53,299 bases of DNA from Pseudomonadota bacterium (GTDB lineage Bacteria; Desulfobacterota; JAPLJL01), in the NCBI GenBank assembly GCA_026388655.1, contig JAPLJI010000187.1:1-53299 (forward strand). Direction: 5' to 3'. Positions 1-8,112 of the stretch are shown one piece after another. Each line of letters opens with the position of its first letter. The stretch's first letter is position 1. Made by a program: the position numbers and the translations under genes. Under the pieces are notes generated by a model, which was given only the letters and a program-made list of their open reading frames with translations, made no database searches and had not been told where the DNA came from.

Positions 1-1
1 T

Positions 2-646
2 TCCCCCCGAACTTTTCGCCGTCTGCTTGAGGAGGTTGATGCCTCCCATGATGAAAAATACTGGCGGGGGGTGATCGTTTCACAGGTCCAGAGGAGGGTA
101 AATCAGAAATGGGAGGGGAAAAGCGTCTGGACGGCCTGCCGGGGGAAAAATCCCGCGATGTTTGCGCTGAAACTTCTGAAAAATGACCGGTTCTACACCT
201 CGATCCATATCCAGGCGATGAGCGAAAAAAACCTGGAGAAGATACTGACCAAACCCTGGGTGATGATTGGCTCCGACAGCGCGGTGAGGTCAATCCGGGG
301 CCCGCTCCGGCAGGGGAAGCCTCATCCGCGGGCCTTTGGTACCTTTCCCCGGATTTTGGGAACCTACGCGCGGGAGAGAAAACTTCTATCGTTTCCCCAG
401 GCGATTTACAAGATGACCGGCCTGCCGGCCCGGAAGCTGGGGTTTGCAGATCGAGGAGTTATAAAGGCGGGATACTTCGCCGACCTGGTGATTTTTTCGC
501 CGGATATGATTTCCGACCGATCCACATATGCCGAGCCTTATCGGTATCCGGCCGGGATCGATTATGTCATCGTCAACGGTAAGATTACTATTGAGGAAGG
601 CAGGCATACGGGAGTCCGGGCGGGACGCGTGATCCGGAGACAATAA
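2..646 (+). CDS. N-acyl-D-amino-acid deacylase family amidohydrolase, C-terminal part
   Basis: The frame is open from the window edge, so this is the last ~214 residues of a larger enzyme. It resembles the C-terminal half of D-aminoacylase-type amidohydrolases, which hydrolyse N-acyl-D-amino acids in a metal-dependent TIM barrel. Visible signs are the late-barrel motif MIGSDS, the stretch HPRAFGTFPRILGTY that is characteristic of this subfamily, and the C-terminal beta-sandwich motif GYFADLVIF followed by DYVIVNGK. The metal-binding N-terminal half lies outside the window, so substrate cannot be judged. It is followed 12 nt later by a glutamine-amidotransferase-like hydrolase, and the two probably form a small amide-hydrolysis operon. 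Confidence 0.85.
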   Translation, partial: SPRTFRRLLEEVDASHDEKYWRGVIVSQVQRRVNQKWEGKSVWTACRGKNPAMFALKLLKNDRFYTSIHIQAMSEKNLEKILTKPWVMIGSDSAVRSIRGPLRQGKPHPRAFGTFPRILGTYARERKLLSFPQAIYKMTGLPARKLGFADRGVIKAGYFADLVIFSPDMISDRSTYAEPYRYPAGIDYVIVNGKITIEEGRHTGVRAGRVIRRQ

Positions 647-658
647 AGGTAGCCGCAA

Positions 659-1408
659 GTGAAAAACAAAAAGGCCAAAAACGAAAAAAGAGGAAAGCCT
701 TTAATCCTAATCGTCCCGGACCTGGAAAAATCAGAGATGGAGGAAGTCTTTTCGATCAAGCGTGATTACTTGCGCGCGGTGGAGGAGTGCGGAGGGGTGC
801 CGGTTTTGTCTTCCTACCTGCGAAGCAGTTTGCGCCATTTCATCGATCGGGTTTCGGGGGTCCTGATCACCGGGGGGAATTTCGATATCCATCCCCGCTA
901 TTACGGGGAGAAACCCATCCCGGAACTGGGAAGGATTAAGCCGGAGAGAACGGAATGCGAAGCCGAGGTCATTAAATGGGCTTTGCGAAGGGATCTGCCG
1001 GTTTTGGGAATCTGCGGCGGGATGCAACTGATCAACGTGGTTTTTGGCGGGAGTCTATATCAGGATTTGCCCCGGCAGTTTCCGGGAGCTTATCACCACG
1101 GGAAAAAAGGGGGCGGGAAAAAGAGACACCCGGTATTGGTCAAAAAGGAGAGCCGGCTTTTTTGGATGGTGAAAAAGCCGGGGATGATGGTGAACAGTAC
1201 ACACCACCAGGCGGTGAAAAATTTGGGCCGGGGGCTTGCGGATTGCGCCCATTCCGACGATGGGGTTATCGAGGCGATTGAGTCGGGTTCCCATTCATTT
1301 GTGATCGGGGTCCAGTGGCATCCCGAAAGGTTGATGAATATTCCCGCCCAGAAGCGGATAATTTCCACTTTTATTCAGGCGGCCAAGAAGTCGGGTGTGG
1401 GGAGTTAG
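659..1408 (+). CDS. gamma-glutamyl-GABA hydrolase-like class I glutamine amidotransferase (peptidase C26)
   Basis: A 249-residue protein of the peptidase C26 family (PuuD-like), whose members cleave gamma-glutamyl amides. The nucleophile motif is GICGGMQ and the histidine/glutamate pair is in WHPE near the end. The family signature LITGGNFDIHPRYYGE is also present. It starts at a GTG because no better ATG lies upstream. It lies 12 nt after the deacylase-like gene and overlaps the long form of uppP, so the three may be co-transcribed. It could instead be a biosynthetic amidotransferase, but the short stand-alone length and the ITGG(N/G)xDxxP motif favour the hydrolase. The exact substrate is unknown. 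Confidence 0.85.
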   Translation: MKNKKAKNEKRGKPLILIVPDLEKSEMEEVFSIKRDYLRAVEECGGVPVLSSYLRSSLRHFIDRVSGVLITGGNFDIHPRYYGEKPIPELGRIKPERTECEAEVIKWALRRDLPVLGICGGMQLINVVFGGSLYQDLPRQFPGAYHHGKKGGGKKRHPVLVKKESRLFWMVKKPGMMVNSTHHQAVKNLGRGLADCAHSDDGVIEAIESGSHSFVIGVQWHPERLMNIPAQKRIISTFIQAAKKSGVGS

Positions 1409-1424
1409 GTGTTGGGTGGAAAAA

Positions 1425-2267
1425 ATGGTTGGAGGAGTACTGCTAATAAACTGGTGGAATGCGCTGGTTCTCGGGATAATCCAGGGCTTGACTGAATTTT
1501 TCCCGATTTCCAGCTCGGGACATCTGGTCCTTTTCCAGAACCTGATTCCGGGTTTTCAACAACCCGGGGTTTTCTTTGACGCCTGGCTTCACGCGGCCAC
1601 TTTTTTGGCGGTGCTTCTTTACTTCTACCGGGACATTATCGCGATCGGCAAATCGTTGCTCCCGGGGAGCGCCAACCAGGAGGTTTTCGGGTGGTCCGTC
1701 TCGGAAGCGCGGTGGCTGGTGATTCTCATCGTCGGAGCCAGTATTCCCGCCGGGGTGGTGGGGATTGCCTTCCGGGAGAAGATTGAAGAAACTTTTCAAA
1801 GCGTTTTGATTATCGGGATCAACCTGGTAATTACCGGCTCATTTTTATTCCTGGCCGGCAAATTGGCAAAGGGGGAGAAAAAAATCAGGGATTTCCGAAT
1901 TGGGGACGCACTTTTAGTCGGCCTGGCCCAGGCGGTGGCCCTGCTGCCCGGGATCTCCCGGTCCGGAGCCACGATTTCAATGGGCATGTTTCGAGAGCTA
2001 AAGGGCGAGGAGGCGGTTAAGTTTTCCTTTTTACTTTCGCTCCCGGCCGTGGCCGGAGCCGTTTTGCTGGAAGGAATAGTAAACGCGGGTCAGGTTCACC
2101 CCGGGGAATGGACATTATATGGGATAGGGTTTACCGCCAGCGTTTTAACGGGAATACTAACCATCAATTTAATTCTGCGGATCGTCAGAGCAAACCGGCT
2201 CAAGGGTTTTGCCTATTATTGCTGGGCAGTCGGGAGTTTAGCTGTACTCTCAAGCCTGGTTCTTTGA
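1425..2267 (+). CDS. uppP: undecaprenyl-diphosphatase UppP (BacA)
   Basis: A 280-residue integral membrane phosphatase that converts undecaprenyl diphosphate to the monophosphate, recycling the lipid carrier for peptidoglycan and surface polysaccharides. Both family motifs are present: EFFPISSSGHL near the N-terminus and GISRSGATIS in the middle, which carry the catalytic Glu, Ser and Arg residues. About eight hydrophobic helices are visible. I chose the ATG at 1425; an upstream GTG at 1395 would add ten residues inside the previous gene. Length matches the family. Its product would support the export locus at 23-30 kb, although it is not linked to it. Confidence 0.93.
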   Translation: MVGGVLLINWWNALVLGIIQGLTEFFPISSSGHLVLFQNLIPGFQQPGVFFDAWLHAATFLAVLLYFYRDIIAIGKSLLPGSANQEVFGWSVSEARWLVILIVGASIPAGVVGIAFREKIEETFQSVLIIGINLVITGSFLFLAGKLAKGEKKIRDFRIGDALLVGLAQAVALLPGISRSGATISMGMFRELKGEEAVKFSFLLSLPAVAGAVLLEGIVNAGQVHPGEWTLYGIGFTASVLTGILTINLILRIVRANRLKGFAYYCWAVGSLAVLSSLVL

Positions 2268-2398
2268 CGCTTTCCTTGATCCTGAGCGTACCCCGGGCTT
2301 TAAATCGGGGAAGTCGAAGGGTTGATTGTGGCTCACATCACATAGTGGAATAATTTAATCGATTACACTATCATAATTCGCAAAGTAAGGAGGTGGGC

Positions 2399-3220
2399 AT
2401 GAAAAGGCTTATATCCACGTTTTTTCTGTCTTTGGCTTTGGCGCTGGCGGCAATTCCGGCCGGGGCGGCGGAGCTTTTCCAGGATGAGGGGGTAATCGAG
2501 CCGATCGGTCACGGGGAGGTTAACTGGACCTCGAAACAGATCCGGGCCCGGGGGAGCGGAGCCCCCAATCTGGACGCCCAGAACGTGGCGGTGGTGCGCT
2601 TGGGGGCGGAGAGAGCGGCCAAGATGGACGCGCTCAGGAACATTCTCGAGGTTATTAAAGGGATCCGGATTACCAGCGACACCACCTTTGGCGACCAGAT
2701 GCTGAAGAGCGACCTGATCCGGGCCAAGGTGGAAGGGATGGTCAAGGGTGCGAGGGTGCAGAATACCAAATATTTCTCGGATGGAGCAGTGGATATTATC
2801 GTGGAAATGCCCATTTCCGGAACCCTTTCCAATCTGGCCCTGCCCCCCACCGGGGAACACGAGGCCAACGGGGGAGGAAAAAGCGTCGGCAGCGGCCTGA
2901 TCGTAGACGCACGGGGAACAGGCTTCGTGGCTTCCCTTTCCCCCCGGGTTACCGATGAAGCCGGAAATGAGGTCTATGGCTCAACCAAAATCAATAATGA
3001 ATCCGCTTTAAGAGACGGGTTGGCCGGATATTTCAAGGGCCTGGAAGAAGCCAAGAAAAGCGGACGGGTCGGGGACAAGCCGATCGTGGTCAAAGCCGTT
3101 AAAATCAATCCGGCCAATTCCAGCCTGGTGATTTCCAAGGCCGACGCCGATCGCCTCCGGGAACCGGGGGTGGACCAATCTTTTCTTTTCAAGGGCCGGG
3201 TGGCAATCATAGTGGACTAA
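2399..3220 (+). CDS. secreted LPP20/FlgT-N-like protein
   Basis: A 273-residue protein with a clear signal peptide (charged MKR, hydrophobic core, cleavage near PAGAA). After residue ~60 it has the LPP20/FlgT-N pattern: a helix RAAKMDALRNILEVIKGI, then a segment ending in a beta strand VDIIVEMPISG. Such domains occur in periplasmic or outer-membrane-associated proteins. The start ATG follows a perfect AGGAGG at 2388-2393; the in-frame GTG at 2393 overlaps that site and is rejected. The next gene, 56 nt on, encodes a protein with the same N-terminal fold, so the two probably work together in the envelope. No flagellar genes are seen nearby, and function is unknown. Confidence 0.75.
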   Translation: MKRLISTFFLSLALALAAIPAGAAELFQDEGVIEPIGHGEVNWTSKQIRARGSGAPNLDAQNVAVVRLGAERAAKMDALRNILEVIKGIRITSDTTFGDQMLKSDLIRAKVEGMVKGARVQNTKYFSDGAVDIIVEMPISGTLSNLALPPTGEHEANGGGKSVGSGLIVDARGTGFVASLSPRVTDEAGNEVYGSTKINNESALRDGLAGYFKGLEEAKKSGRVGDKPIVVKAVKINPANSSLVISKADADRLREPGVDQSFLFKGRVAIIVD

Positions 3221-3276
3221 AAAATATTTTTCTGCCGTGAACGGGAAGTAACCCGAGGATAAATTCAGGAGGCGCT

Positions 3277-4494
3277 ATGAAAACAAAAACGGGGATTTGG
3301 CTGTTAATAGTTTGGTTTGCCATCGTAGGAACGACAATCTTCGGGTCTCCCGGGGTCTGCCCGGCGGCGGATGACAGTAAGGAAGTGATCGCCGAAGGAG
3401 TGGGGGCGGTCACCGTGGGAAATCAAGCCAAAGCCCGGGACGAGGCGATGCGGGATGCCATGCGCAAGGCGATCGAACAGGCGGTGGGGACCATGATTTC
3501 GTCCGAAACCATCGTGGAGAACTTCCAGCTTCTCTCCGATAAAATTTACAGCCAGACCTCGGGTTACGTGCGCACCTACCAGGTGGTTTCCGAAGGGGCG
3601 GAAGGCGAGCTTTACCGGATCCGGATTAAAGCCGAGGTGTCCTTAACCCAGATAAAAAATGACCTAGCCGCCATCGGGTTGCTTCTGGAGGCAAAACACA
3701 TGCCCCGGATGATGGTGATGATCGCGGAACAGAACGTGGGAGAGGTCATTTTGCATTACTGGTGGAATCCCCAGGCAGCTTCGGTGGATCTGGGAGTTAC
3801 GGAAAACTCCTTGATCTCCGAATTCCAGGAAAAGGGATTTCACTTTGTCGATCCCGAAGCGGTCAAAAAGGAAATCAAGGTGAGCAAGGCTTTCCGGGCT
3901 GAGGATTTAACCGAACAGCAGGTGAAGACCCTGGGGGCCCAGGCGGACGCGGACGTGGTGATATTCGGGAAAGCCCTGGCCAAGCTTTCCGGCTCGGTGG
4001 CGGGAACCTCCATGAAAAGCGTCCAGGCCAATATTTCCCTGAAAGCGGTGGATGCCGATACCGGCCGGATCCTGGCCACCGCCCAGGAAAGCGCTTCCGG
4101 GGTGCATATTGACGAGGTTACCGCCGGGACCAATGCCCTGAAACAGGCCGCCAAGAAAACCGCCCAGGCCTTGATGGATAAAATCCTGAAGGGGTGGGGC
4201 AAGGAAGTGGCCGGGAGCGCGCAGGTCCGGCTGAGCATCAAGGGAGTAAAGAGCTACGCTGACCTGAGCGGGCTCTTCGCCTTGCTTCGGAAAGAGATCC
4301 GGGGCGTGGACGCGGTGCACCAGCGCTCGATCAGCAATGACGGGGTGGCCGAGGTGGATATCGAGTACCGGGGGGATGGCCAGAGCCTGGCCGATGAATT
4401 GCTGAGCAAAAGTCTGCCCGGGTTTACGATTAAAATAACGAACGTGACCGTGAACCGGGTGGAAATAACCCTGGAAAAAACCGAAGGAAAATAA
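3277..4494 (+). CDS. secreted FlgT-like (flagellar assembly T N-domain) protein
   Basis: A 405-residue secreted protein. It has a signal peptide of ~30 residues and then an N-terminal FlgT-like domain (ARDEAMRDAMRKAIEQAVG, then a helix and strands ending YRIRIKAEVSL near residue 120). The middle region resembles a periplasmic NTPase-like or TolB-N-like alpha/beta fold (ADADVVIFGKALA). The C-terminal repeat domain ends in short beta strands. It is preceded by AGGAGG at 3267-3272. FlgT stabilises flagellar rings in Vibrio, but FlgT-N domains also occur in non-flagellar envelope proteins, and there is no flagellar context here. Its neighbour at 2399 shares the N-terminal fold, and a strong terminator follows. 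Confidence 0.72.
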   Translation: MKTKTGIWLLIVWFAIVGTTIFGSPGVCPAADDSKEVIAEGVGAVTVGNQAKARDEAMRDAMRKAIEQAVGTMISSETIVENFQLLSDKIYSQTSGYVRTYQVVSEGAEGELYRIRIKAEVSLTQIKNDLAAIGLLLEAKHMPRMMVMIAEQNVGEVILHYWWNPQAASVDLGVTENSLISEFQEKGFHFVDPEAVKKEIKVSKAFRAEDLTEQQVKTLGAQADADVVIFGKALAKLSGSVAGTSMKSVQANISLKAVDADTGRILATAQESASGVHIDEVTAGTNALKQAAKKTAQALMDKILKGWGKEVAGSAQVRLSIKGVKSYADLSGLFALLRKEIRGVDAVHQRSISNDGVAEVDIEYRGDGQSLADELLSKSLPGFTIKITNVTVNRVEITLEKTEGK

Positions 4495-4532
4495 ATATTA
4501 TCAGAGGGAAGATTGGCTTTAGTTGGGTTGGA

Positions 4533-4560
4533 AAGCCCCGTCCGGTGGACGGGGCTTTTT
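4533..4560 (+). terminator. Rho-independent terminator
   Basis: A perfect 11-bp stem, AAGCCCCGTCC at 4533-4543 with GGACGGGGCTT at 4547-4557, encloses a 3-nt loop and runs into a T tract. It ends the plus-strand FlgT-like operon. It lies just past the end of the convergent lipid-kinase gene. On the minus strand the T run is shorter, so bidirectional use is possible but weaker. Confidence 0.85.
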
Positions 4561-4562
4561 AC

Positions 4563-5498
4563 TTAAGCGCTGACCACTTGGATCCGTGGCCCGATTTGCA
4601 GCTGGAGAGGTCCCCGGTGGGTGAAGAGTTCGCCGTCGAGCATGTACTTTATCTCTCCGTTTTCCGGTTCGATCCGGAGATCCCGGCCGATATCGTCGTG
4701 GGTGAGGTCATTCTTAATCGGGATCCCGAGGAAAAGCTTGTGCAGTCGCATCACGATTTGGCTGGCGCTCAGCCCGGTGGTGATGCTATGAAAATATCCT
4801 TCTTTTTCCTCGGCCCGGTAAAGCGGCTTGAAGCCGAGACCGATATCGCTGATGGTACAGGCTAACATAGCCGAGACTTCCGATACCGGGACCTGTTTGC
4901 CATCAAGGTAAACCTTGGCCTTGACCGGGGCGGTCATTTTCCGAGAAAAGTCTCCCCGGGTCGCCACCGAGCCGATGCAGCGCATAAGGACTTTGGCCGC
5001 CTTGCAGGGTCCGGTATCTCCCCCTTCGTAATAGGCATCAAGAAAATTGTAGGAAAGACCGATCCCGAACAGGGACCCGAATTCTTTCCGATCCGCCTTC
5101 ATCAGGTCGATTTCCTTGACATCGAGGTGTTTCCGGTTCCGAATCCTTTCCATGATCCGGGAAATGATGCCTTCGGTTGAACCCTTAATCCGCATGGAAT
5201 TGGCGATGGTATTCATCGTTCCACCCCGGATGGCGGCGATCTTGGGGAGATTTTTTTCCCCCCCGACCTCGATATATCGGGAGATGGTTTTCTGCATGGT
5301 TCCATCACCGCCGCTGATTCCCAGGATGTTTACCTTTTCCTGGATAAATTCCTCGGCAACTTTATAAACCTCCGGTATTTCCCGGGTTACCCGGACCAGT
5401 CCGTGGTCGCCGATGATTGCTTCCAGGCGCTCTTTCAAATCGTGCCGGCGGGAGTTGGCCTTGGCGTTGGGATTAATAATGATTCCAACCTTATGCAT
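4563..5498 (-). CDS. diacylglycerol/lipid kinase family protein
   Basis: A 311-residue member of the DAGK_cat family (DgkB/YegS/sphingosine-kinase type), which phosphorylates lipid alcohols with ATP. Visible motifs are the N-terminal GIIINPNAKA, the nucleotide-binding SGGDGTM near residue 63, and a glycine-rich RGGTMNTIANS near residue 90. The C-terminal beta-sandwich ends DGELFTHRGPLQLQI. There is no transmembrane segment, as expected for the soluble family. It starts at an ATG behind a GGGAGG-like site and converges with the operon ending at 4494. Substrate could be diacylglycerol or another lipid. Its leader is unusually long (5499-5796). Confidence 0.88.
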   Translation of the reverse strand: MHKVGIIINPNAKANSRRHDLKERLEAIIGDHGLVRVTREIPEVYKVAEEFIQEKVNILGISGGDGTMQKTISRYIEVGGEKNLPKIAAIRGGTMNTIANSMRIKGSTEGIISRIMERIRNRKHLDVKEIDLMKADRKEFGSLFGIGLSYNFLDAYYEGGDTGPCKAAKVLMRCIGSVATRGDFSRKMTAPVKAKVYLDGKQVPVSEVSAMLACTISDIGLGFKPLYRAEEKEGYFHSITTGLSASQIVMRLHKLFLGIPIKNDLTHDDIGRDLRIEPENGEIKYMLDGELFTHRGPLQLQIGPRIQVVSA

Positions 5499-5796
5499 TG
5501 TGATTCCCTCCCGGGTTAATTCATCCTAACTTGGAATAAAAGATAAGGAAGTAAGGAGAAAAACAGGAGGATTCTTTCATCGATCGGTCAAAAAAATCAT
5601 TAAACGGTTAAAAACTTTTAATTGACGGCGAGTAGCGGTAATAAGCGGATTTTGCGCTGAAAATGAAATGCAGGAAAGGGAAGATCGTTGCAATATTCCG
5701 GCTGGGCAGAAAGTCCCAAGCCGGCGGTACTTCGACTAAAGGCAAGATAAAACTCAGTTCTGAAGTCAGCAAAGAAGGAAATACAAAAATTTTTAA
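5499..5796. other. 298-bp gap with a stable hairpin
   Basis: No gene is seen between lpxH and the lipid kinase, both on the minus strand. The only clear structure is a hairpin: CCGGCT (5698-5703) plus GGG (5704-5706) pair with CCC (5715-5717) and AGCCGG (5719-5724), with one bulged A. It lacks a T tract, so it is not a simple terminator. It does not match any riboswitch consensus I recognise. Confidence 0.5.
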
Positions 5797-6531
5797 TTAT
5801 TTTTGAAAAGAGCGCAATTCAAGTTGGCCGGAAGCCCACCTCAGATAGCTCCGCGATCCCATCCAATCCCCCGGGTTGGCATAGAACCCGGACCGGTTCT
5901 TATCCGTGAGCGCCAGGATCTCGGCCTGATGGGAATGGGCCAGAATAATAAAATCAAACCCTTCCCGGATTTTCCCCCGGGCGAAGTCGATGAAGACCGG
6001 GCGGAGAGGATTTTCCTCGGGGAGATAATGGTGCTGGCGGCTTAACCCGGCCAGGCGGAAGGCGATTTTCCAGACCAGACCGGGGGGGAGATTGTTGGCC
6101 AGAAAAAGAATGAGCCGGTTGTGCAGGATAAAACGCAGCAGACGGCAACCCAGATCGGAGGGAGTAAGGGTGTCACCGTGGGCGAGAAAAAATTTTTTTT
6201 CGTCAAGGTGAATTTCGGCCGGGTTCGGATAAATCCTGAGGTTGGCTACCTGAGTTCGCAGGGAATCCAAAAAAAAATCATGATTTCCTTCAATGTAGTT
6301 TATTCTCCACCCCCGGGTGCTTAATTTCCGGAAGGCTTCAATTACCGGCCCGTATTCGTAAAGCGCGACCAAATTTTCCCCGATCCAGAATTCAAAAAGA
6401 TCCCCGAGAATGAAAATGGATTCTGGTTCCGGGGTTCCCCGGCTCAGGGCCTGCAGGAATTCGACCAATTTGGATTGGTTGGGATCCTGTCTTCCGGTCA
6501 GGTGGGCATCGGCAATGAATAAGCTACTCAT
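5797..6531 (-). CDS. lpxH: UDP-2,3-diacylglucosamine diphosphatase-like metallophosphatase (LpxH)
   Basis: A 244-residue calcineurin-like phosphoesterase. LpxH removes UMP from UDP-2,3-diacylglucosamine to give lipid X in lipid A synthesis, at the inner face of the cytoplasmic membrane. The metal-site motifs appear in order: IADAHL (residue 6), GDLFEFWIG (~43), EGNHDFF (~80), AHGD (~117) and AHSH (~198). The FEFWIG segment after GDL and the hydrophobic insertion around NRLILFLANNLPP, which mediates membrane association in LpxH, favour this over a generic phosphatase. It is divergent from the gene at 6664. No other lipid A genes are in the window, so assignment rests on sequence alone. Confidence 0.82.
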   Translation of the reverse strand: MSSLFIADAHLTGRQDPNQSKLVEFLQALSRGTPEPESIFILGDLFEFWIGENLVALYEYGPVIEAFRKLSTRGWRINYIEGNHDFFLDSLRTQVANLRIYPNPAEIHLDEKKFFLAHGDTLTPSDLGCRLLRFILHNRLILFLANNLPPGLVWKIAFRLAGLSRQHHYLPEENPLRPVFIDFARGKIREGFDFIILAHSHQAEILALTDKNRSGFYANPGDWMGSRSYLRWASGQLELRSFQK

Positions 6532-6581
6532 ACTATATTCTCTTGATATTTGGAGAGTTATTTAGCACAACTCCCGCCAAA

Positions 6582-6608
6582 TTGACAACTATAGGGTTTG
6601 GTGATAAT
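6582..6608 (+). promoter_or_regulatory. candidate sigma-70 promoter upstream of the 6.6-14 kb operon
   Basis: TTGACA at 6582-6587 and GATAAT at 6603-6608 are separated by 15 nt, shorter than ideal. It faces the unknown protein at 6664, the first gene of the MCP-like operon. The leader would be ~50 nt and contains AAGGGG at 6628-6633. Confidence 0.35.
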
Positions 6609-6663
6609 TTAAATTTCAATAAATTTAAGGGGTTAAACATCAGTTCAGATCAGAATTTAGCTC

Positions 6664-7314
6664 ATGTTTGAGATTGATAAGACCCAGCTTTTTATTCCGG
6701 TAAAGCCGGAAGAGATGGTTGAGGTTTGCTACTCGGTCAACACCATCCTGGTGGCTCCCGCGGATCACTCGGCGGAATCGACTAAAGCATATATTGTCTC
6801 AGCCCGCAAAGGTTCCGCCTTTATCTTTTACATTTTTCTTTTTCTCATCAATTCGGGCCGGGGGGTTATCTATCGCCGGGATGATGAAATGGTCGAGCAG
6901 AAGGATTACTCCAAGGTTTTGGACGAGGCCTTCATGTTTCTCGAAAGCATGGGTTTCATCATGGATCGGGTGGATCTTCGTTCCCTCTCCCTGGACGAAC
7001 GGAAGGAATATGTCCAGCAGCAGCCATTTTTCCCTGCGCCGGTGGAAGAAACCCCGCAGGAATTGACCGAGGAGGTCCTGGAGGAGGAGGCCAAGGTCTC
7101 TTCCTCCCGGCCGGAAGAAAAACCCGGGGTGCGACCGGTCGCGGAGGCCCGGGGTTCGAATCGGGCCAGAGCGGTGGTTCCGGACCAGGGTAAAGTCTCC
7201 TCCGACTCCGGGGGAATTCCGGATTCGGAGAAGGGGAAACAAACCGCGCCGGCCCCGGCCCAGGATGCGGCTCCGGCCCTTAACCTCTGGGGGAGGATTC
7301 TTGCGTCTTTCTAG
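6664..7314 (+). CDS. protein of unknown function with acidic C-terminal tail
   Basis: I do not recognise this 216-residue protein. Residues 1-~115 look folded and alpha/beta, with a hydrophobic stretch (AFIFYIFLFLI, ~58-68) too short to be a confident membrane helix. Residues ~120-205 are rich in Glu, Pro, Ser and Ala and are probably disordered. The last ten residues are hydrophobic (LWGRILASF). There is no signal peptide, so a cytoplasmic place is likely. Its stop overlaps the start region of the TPR lipoprotein, so it belongs to the operon with the TPR, RodZ-like and MCP-like genes. It could be an adaptor or output protein of that set, but this is inference from position only. Confidence 0.65.
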   Translation: MFEIDKTQLFIPVKPEEMVEVCYSVNTILVAPADHSAESTKAYIVSARKGSAFIFYIFLFLINSGRGVIYRRDDEMVEQKDYSKVLDEAFMFLESMGFIMDRVDLRSLSLDERKEYVQQQPFFPAPVEETPQELTEEVLEEEAKVSSSRPEEKPGVRPVAEARGSNRARAVVPDQGKVSSDSGGIPDSEKGKQTAPAPAQDAAPALNLWGRILASF

Positions 7315-8074
7315 ATGGGGGATAATCCTGGGGGCGATTCTCTGGGGCCTGGGGGGATGCGCGACCGACAAGGAAATCAAGAAAGGCGACCAGTCCCAGG
7401 TTCATTTTCAATTGGGGGTTTCCTACCTCAATGAGGGAGATGCGACCCGGGCTCTGGGCGAGCTTTTAAAAGCGCGGGAATTCGCGCCCGATGACGCGGA
7501 AATTTTAAACGCCCTCGGGCTGGCTTATTTTTCCAAGGGCAGCCGGGAAGAGGCGATTGCTTCGTTTCAGAAAGCGATTAAATGTAGGGCGGATTTCTCG
7601 GAAGCCTGCAATAACATGGGCGTGGTTTACCTGGACCAGGGCGAATGGGACAAGGCCATAACCTGTTTCGAGAAAGCCCTGAAAAATTTACTTTACCAAA
7701 CCCCCGAACGGGCCCGGGTGAATCTGGGATGGGCTTTTTTCAAGAAGAAGGATTATTCCCAGGCGATCGGAGAATTCAAACAGGCCCTGGTGGAATCTCC
7801 CCGCTTTTGCCTGGCGCACAATTACCTGGGCCAGGCTTACATGGAAACCAGCAAATACGAGGATGCCATATTCGAGTTCCGGTTAACCAATAAATACTGC
7901 CCGCAGTATGTGGAGGTTTTCTTGAATTTAGGGCTTGCTTACATCAAAACCGGCCGGGCGCAGGAGGCCTGTATAAATTTCAATCGCGCTCAACAACTGG
8001 GGGGAGAGGGAGAAATCGCCCGAACCGCCGCTCGATATCTTAAATTGCTTAAGTGCAGCCCGAGCGATAAGTAG
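7301..8074 (+). CDS. TPR lipoprotein, Tgl/PilF(PilW)-like
   Basis: A 257-residue lipoprotein with about six tetratricopeptide repeats (e.g. AEILNALGLAYFSKGSREEA, ACNNMGVVYLDQGEWDKAI). The N-terminus is hydrophobic and ends in a lipobox LGGC. The TTG at 7301 is chosen because GGGAGGA lies just upstream (7291-7297) and it puts the lipobox ~20 residues in; an ATG at 7265 would lie deep in the previous gene. Layout and repeat type match the Tgl/PilF family of pilotins, which help assemble the type IV pilus secretin in the outer membrane. No pilus genes are in the window, so a different partner is possible. It overlaps the preceding gene by 14 nt. Confidence 0.8.
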   Translation: MRLSRWGIILGAILWGLGGCATDKEIKKGDQSQVHFQLGVSYLNEGDATRALGELLKAREFAPDDAEILNALGLAYFSKGSREEAIASFQKAIKCRADFSEACNNMGVVYLDQGEWDKAITCFEKALKNLLYQTPERARVNLGWAFFKKKDYSQAIGEFKQALVESPRFCLAHNYLGQAYMETSKYEDAIFEFRLTNKYCPQYVEVFLNLGLAYIKTGRAQEACINFNRAQQLGGEGEIARTAARYLKLLKCSPSDK

Positions 8075-8112
8075 CTCGGATGTCTTCGGCCCCCGGGTGG
8101 GGGAGAGAAATA

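Noticed and set aside
5698-5724. c-di-GMP (GEMM) riboswitch
   Set aside because: The conserved GEMM core and tetraloop-receptor pieces are absent; only a simple hairpin is present.
7153-7162. tRNA T-loop-like GGTTCGAATC
   Set aside because: It lies inside a coding region and no acceptor or anticodon arms surround it.
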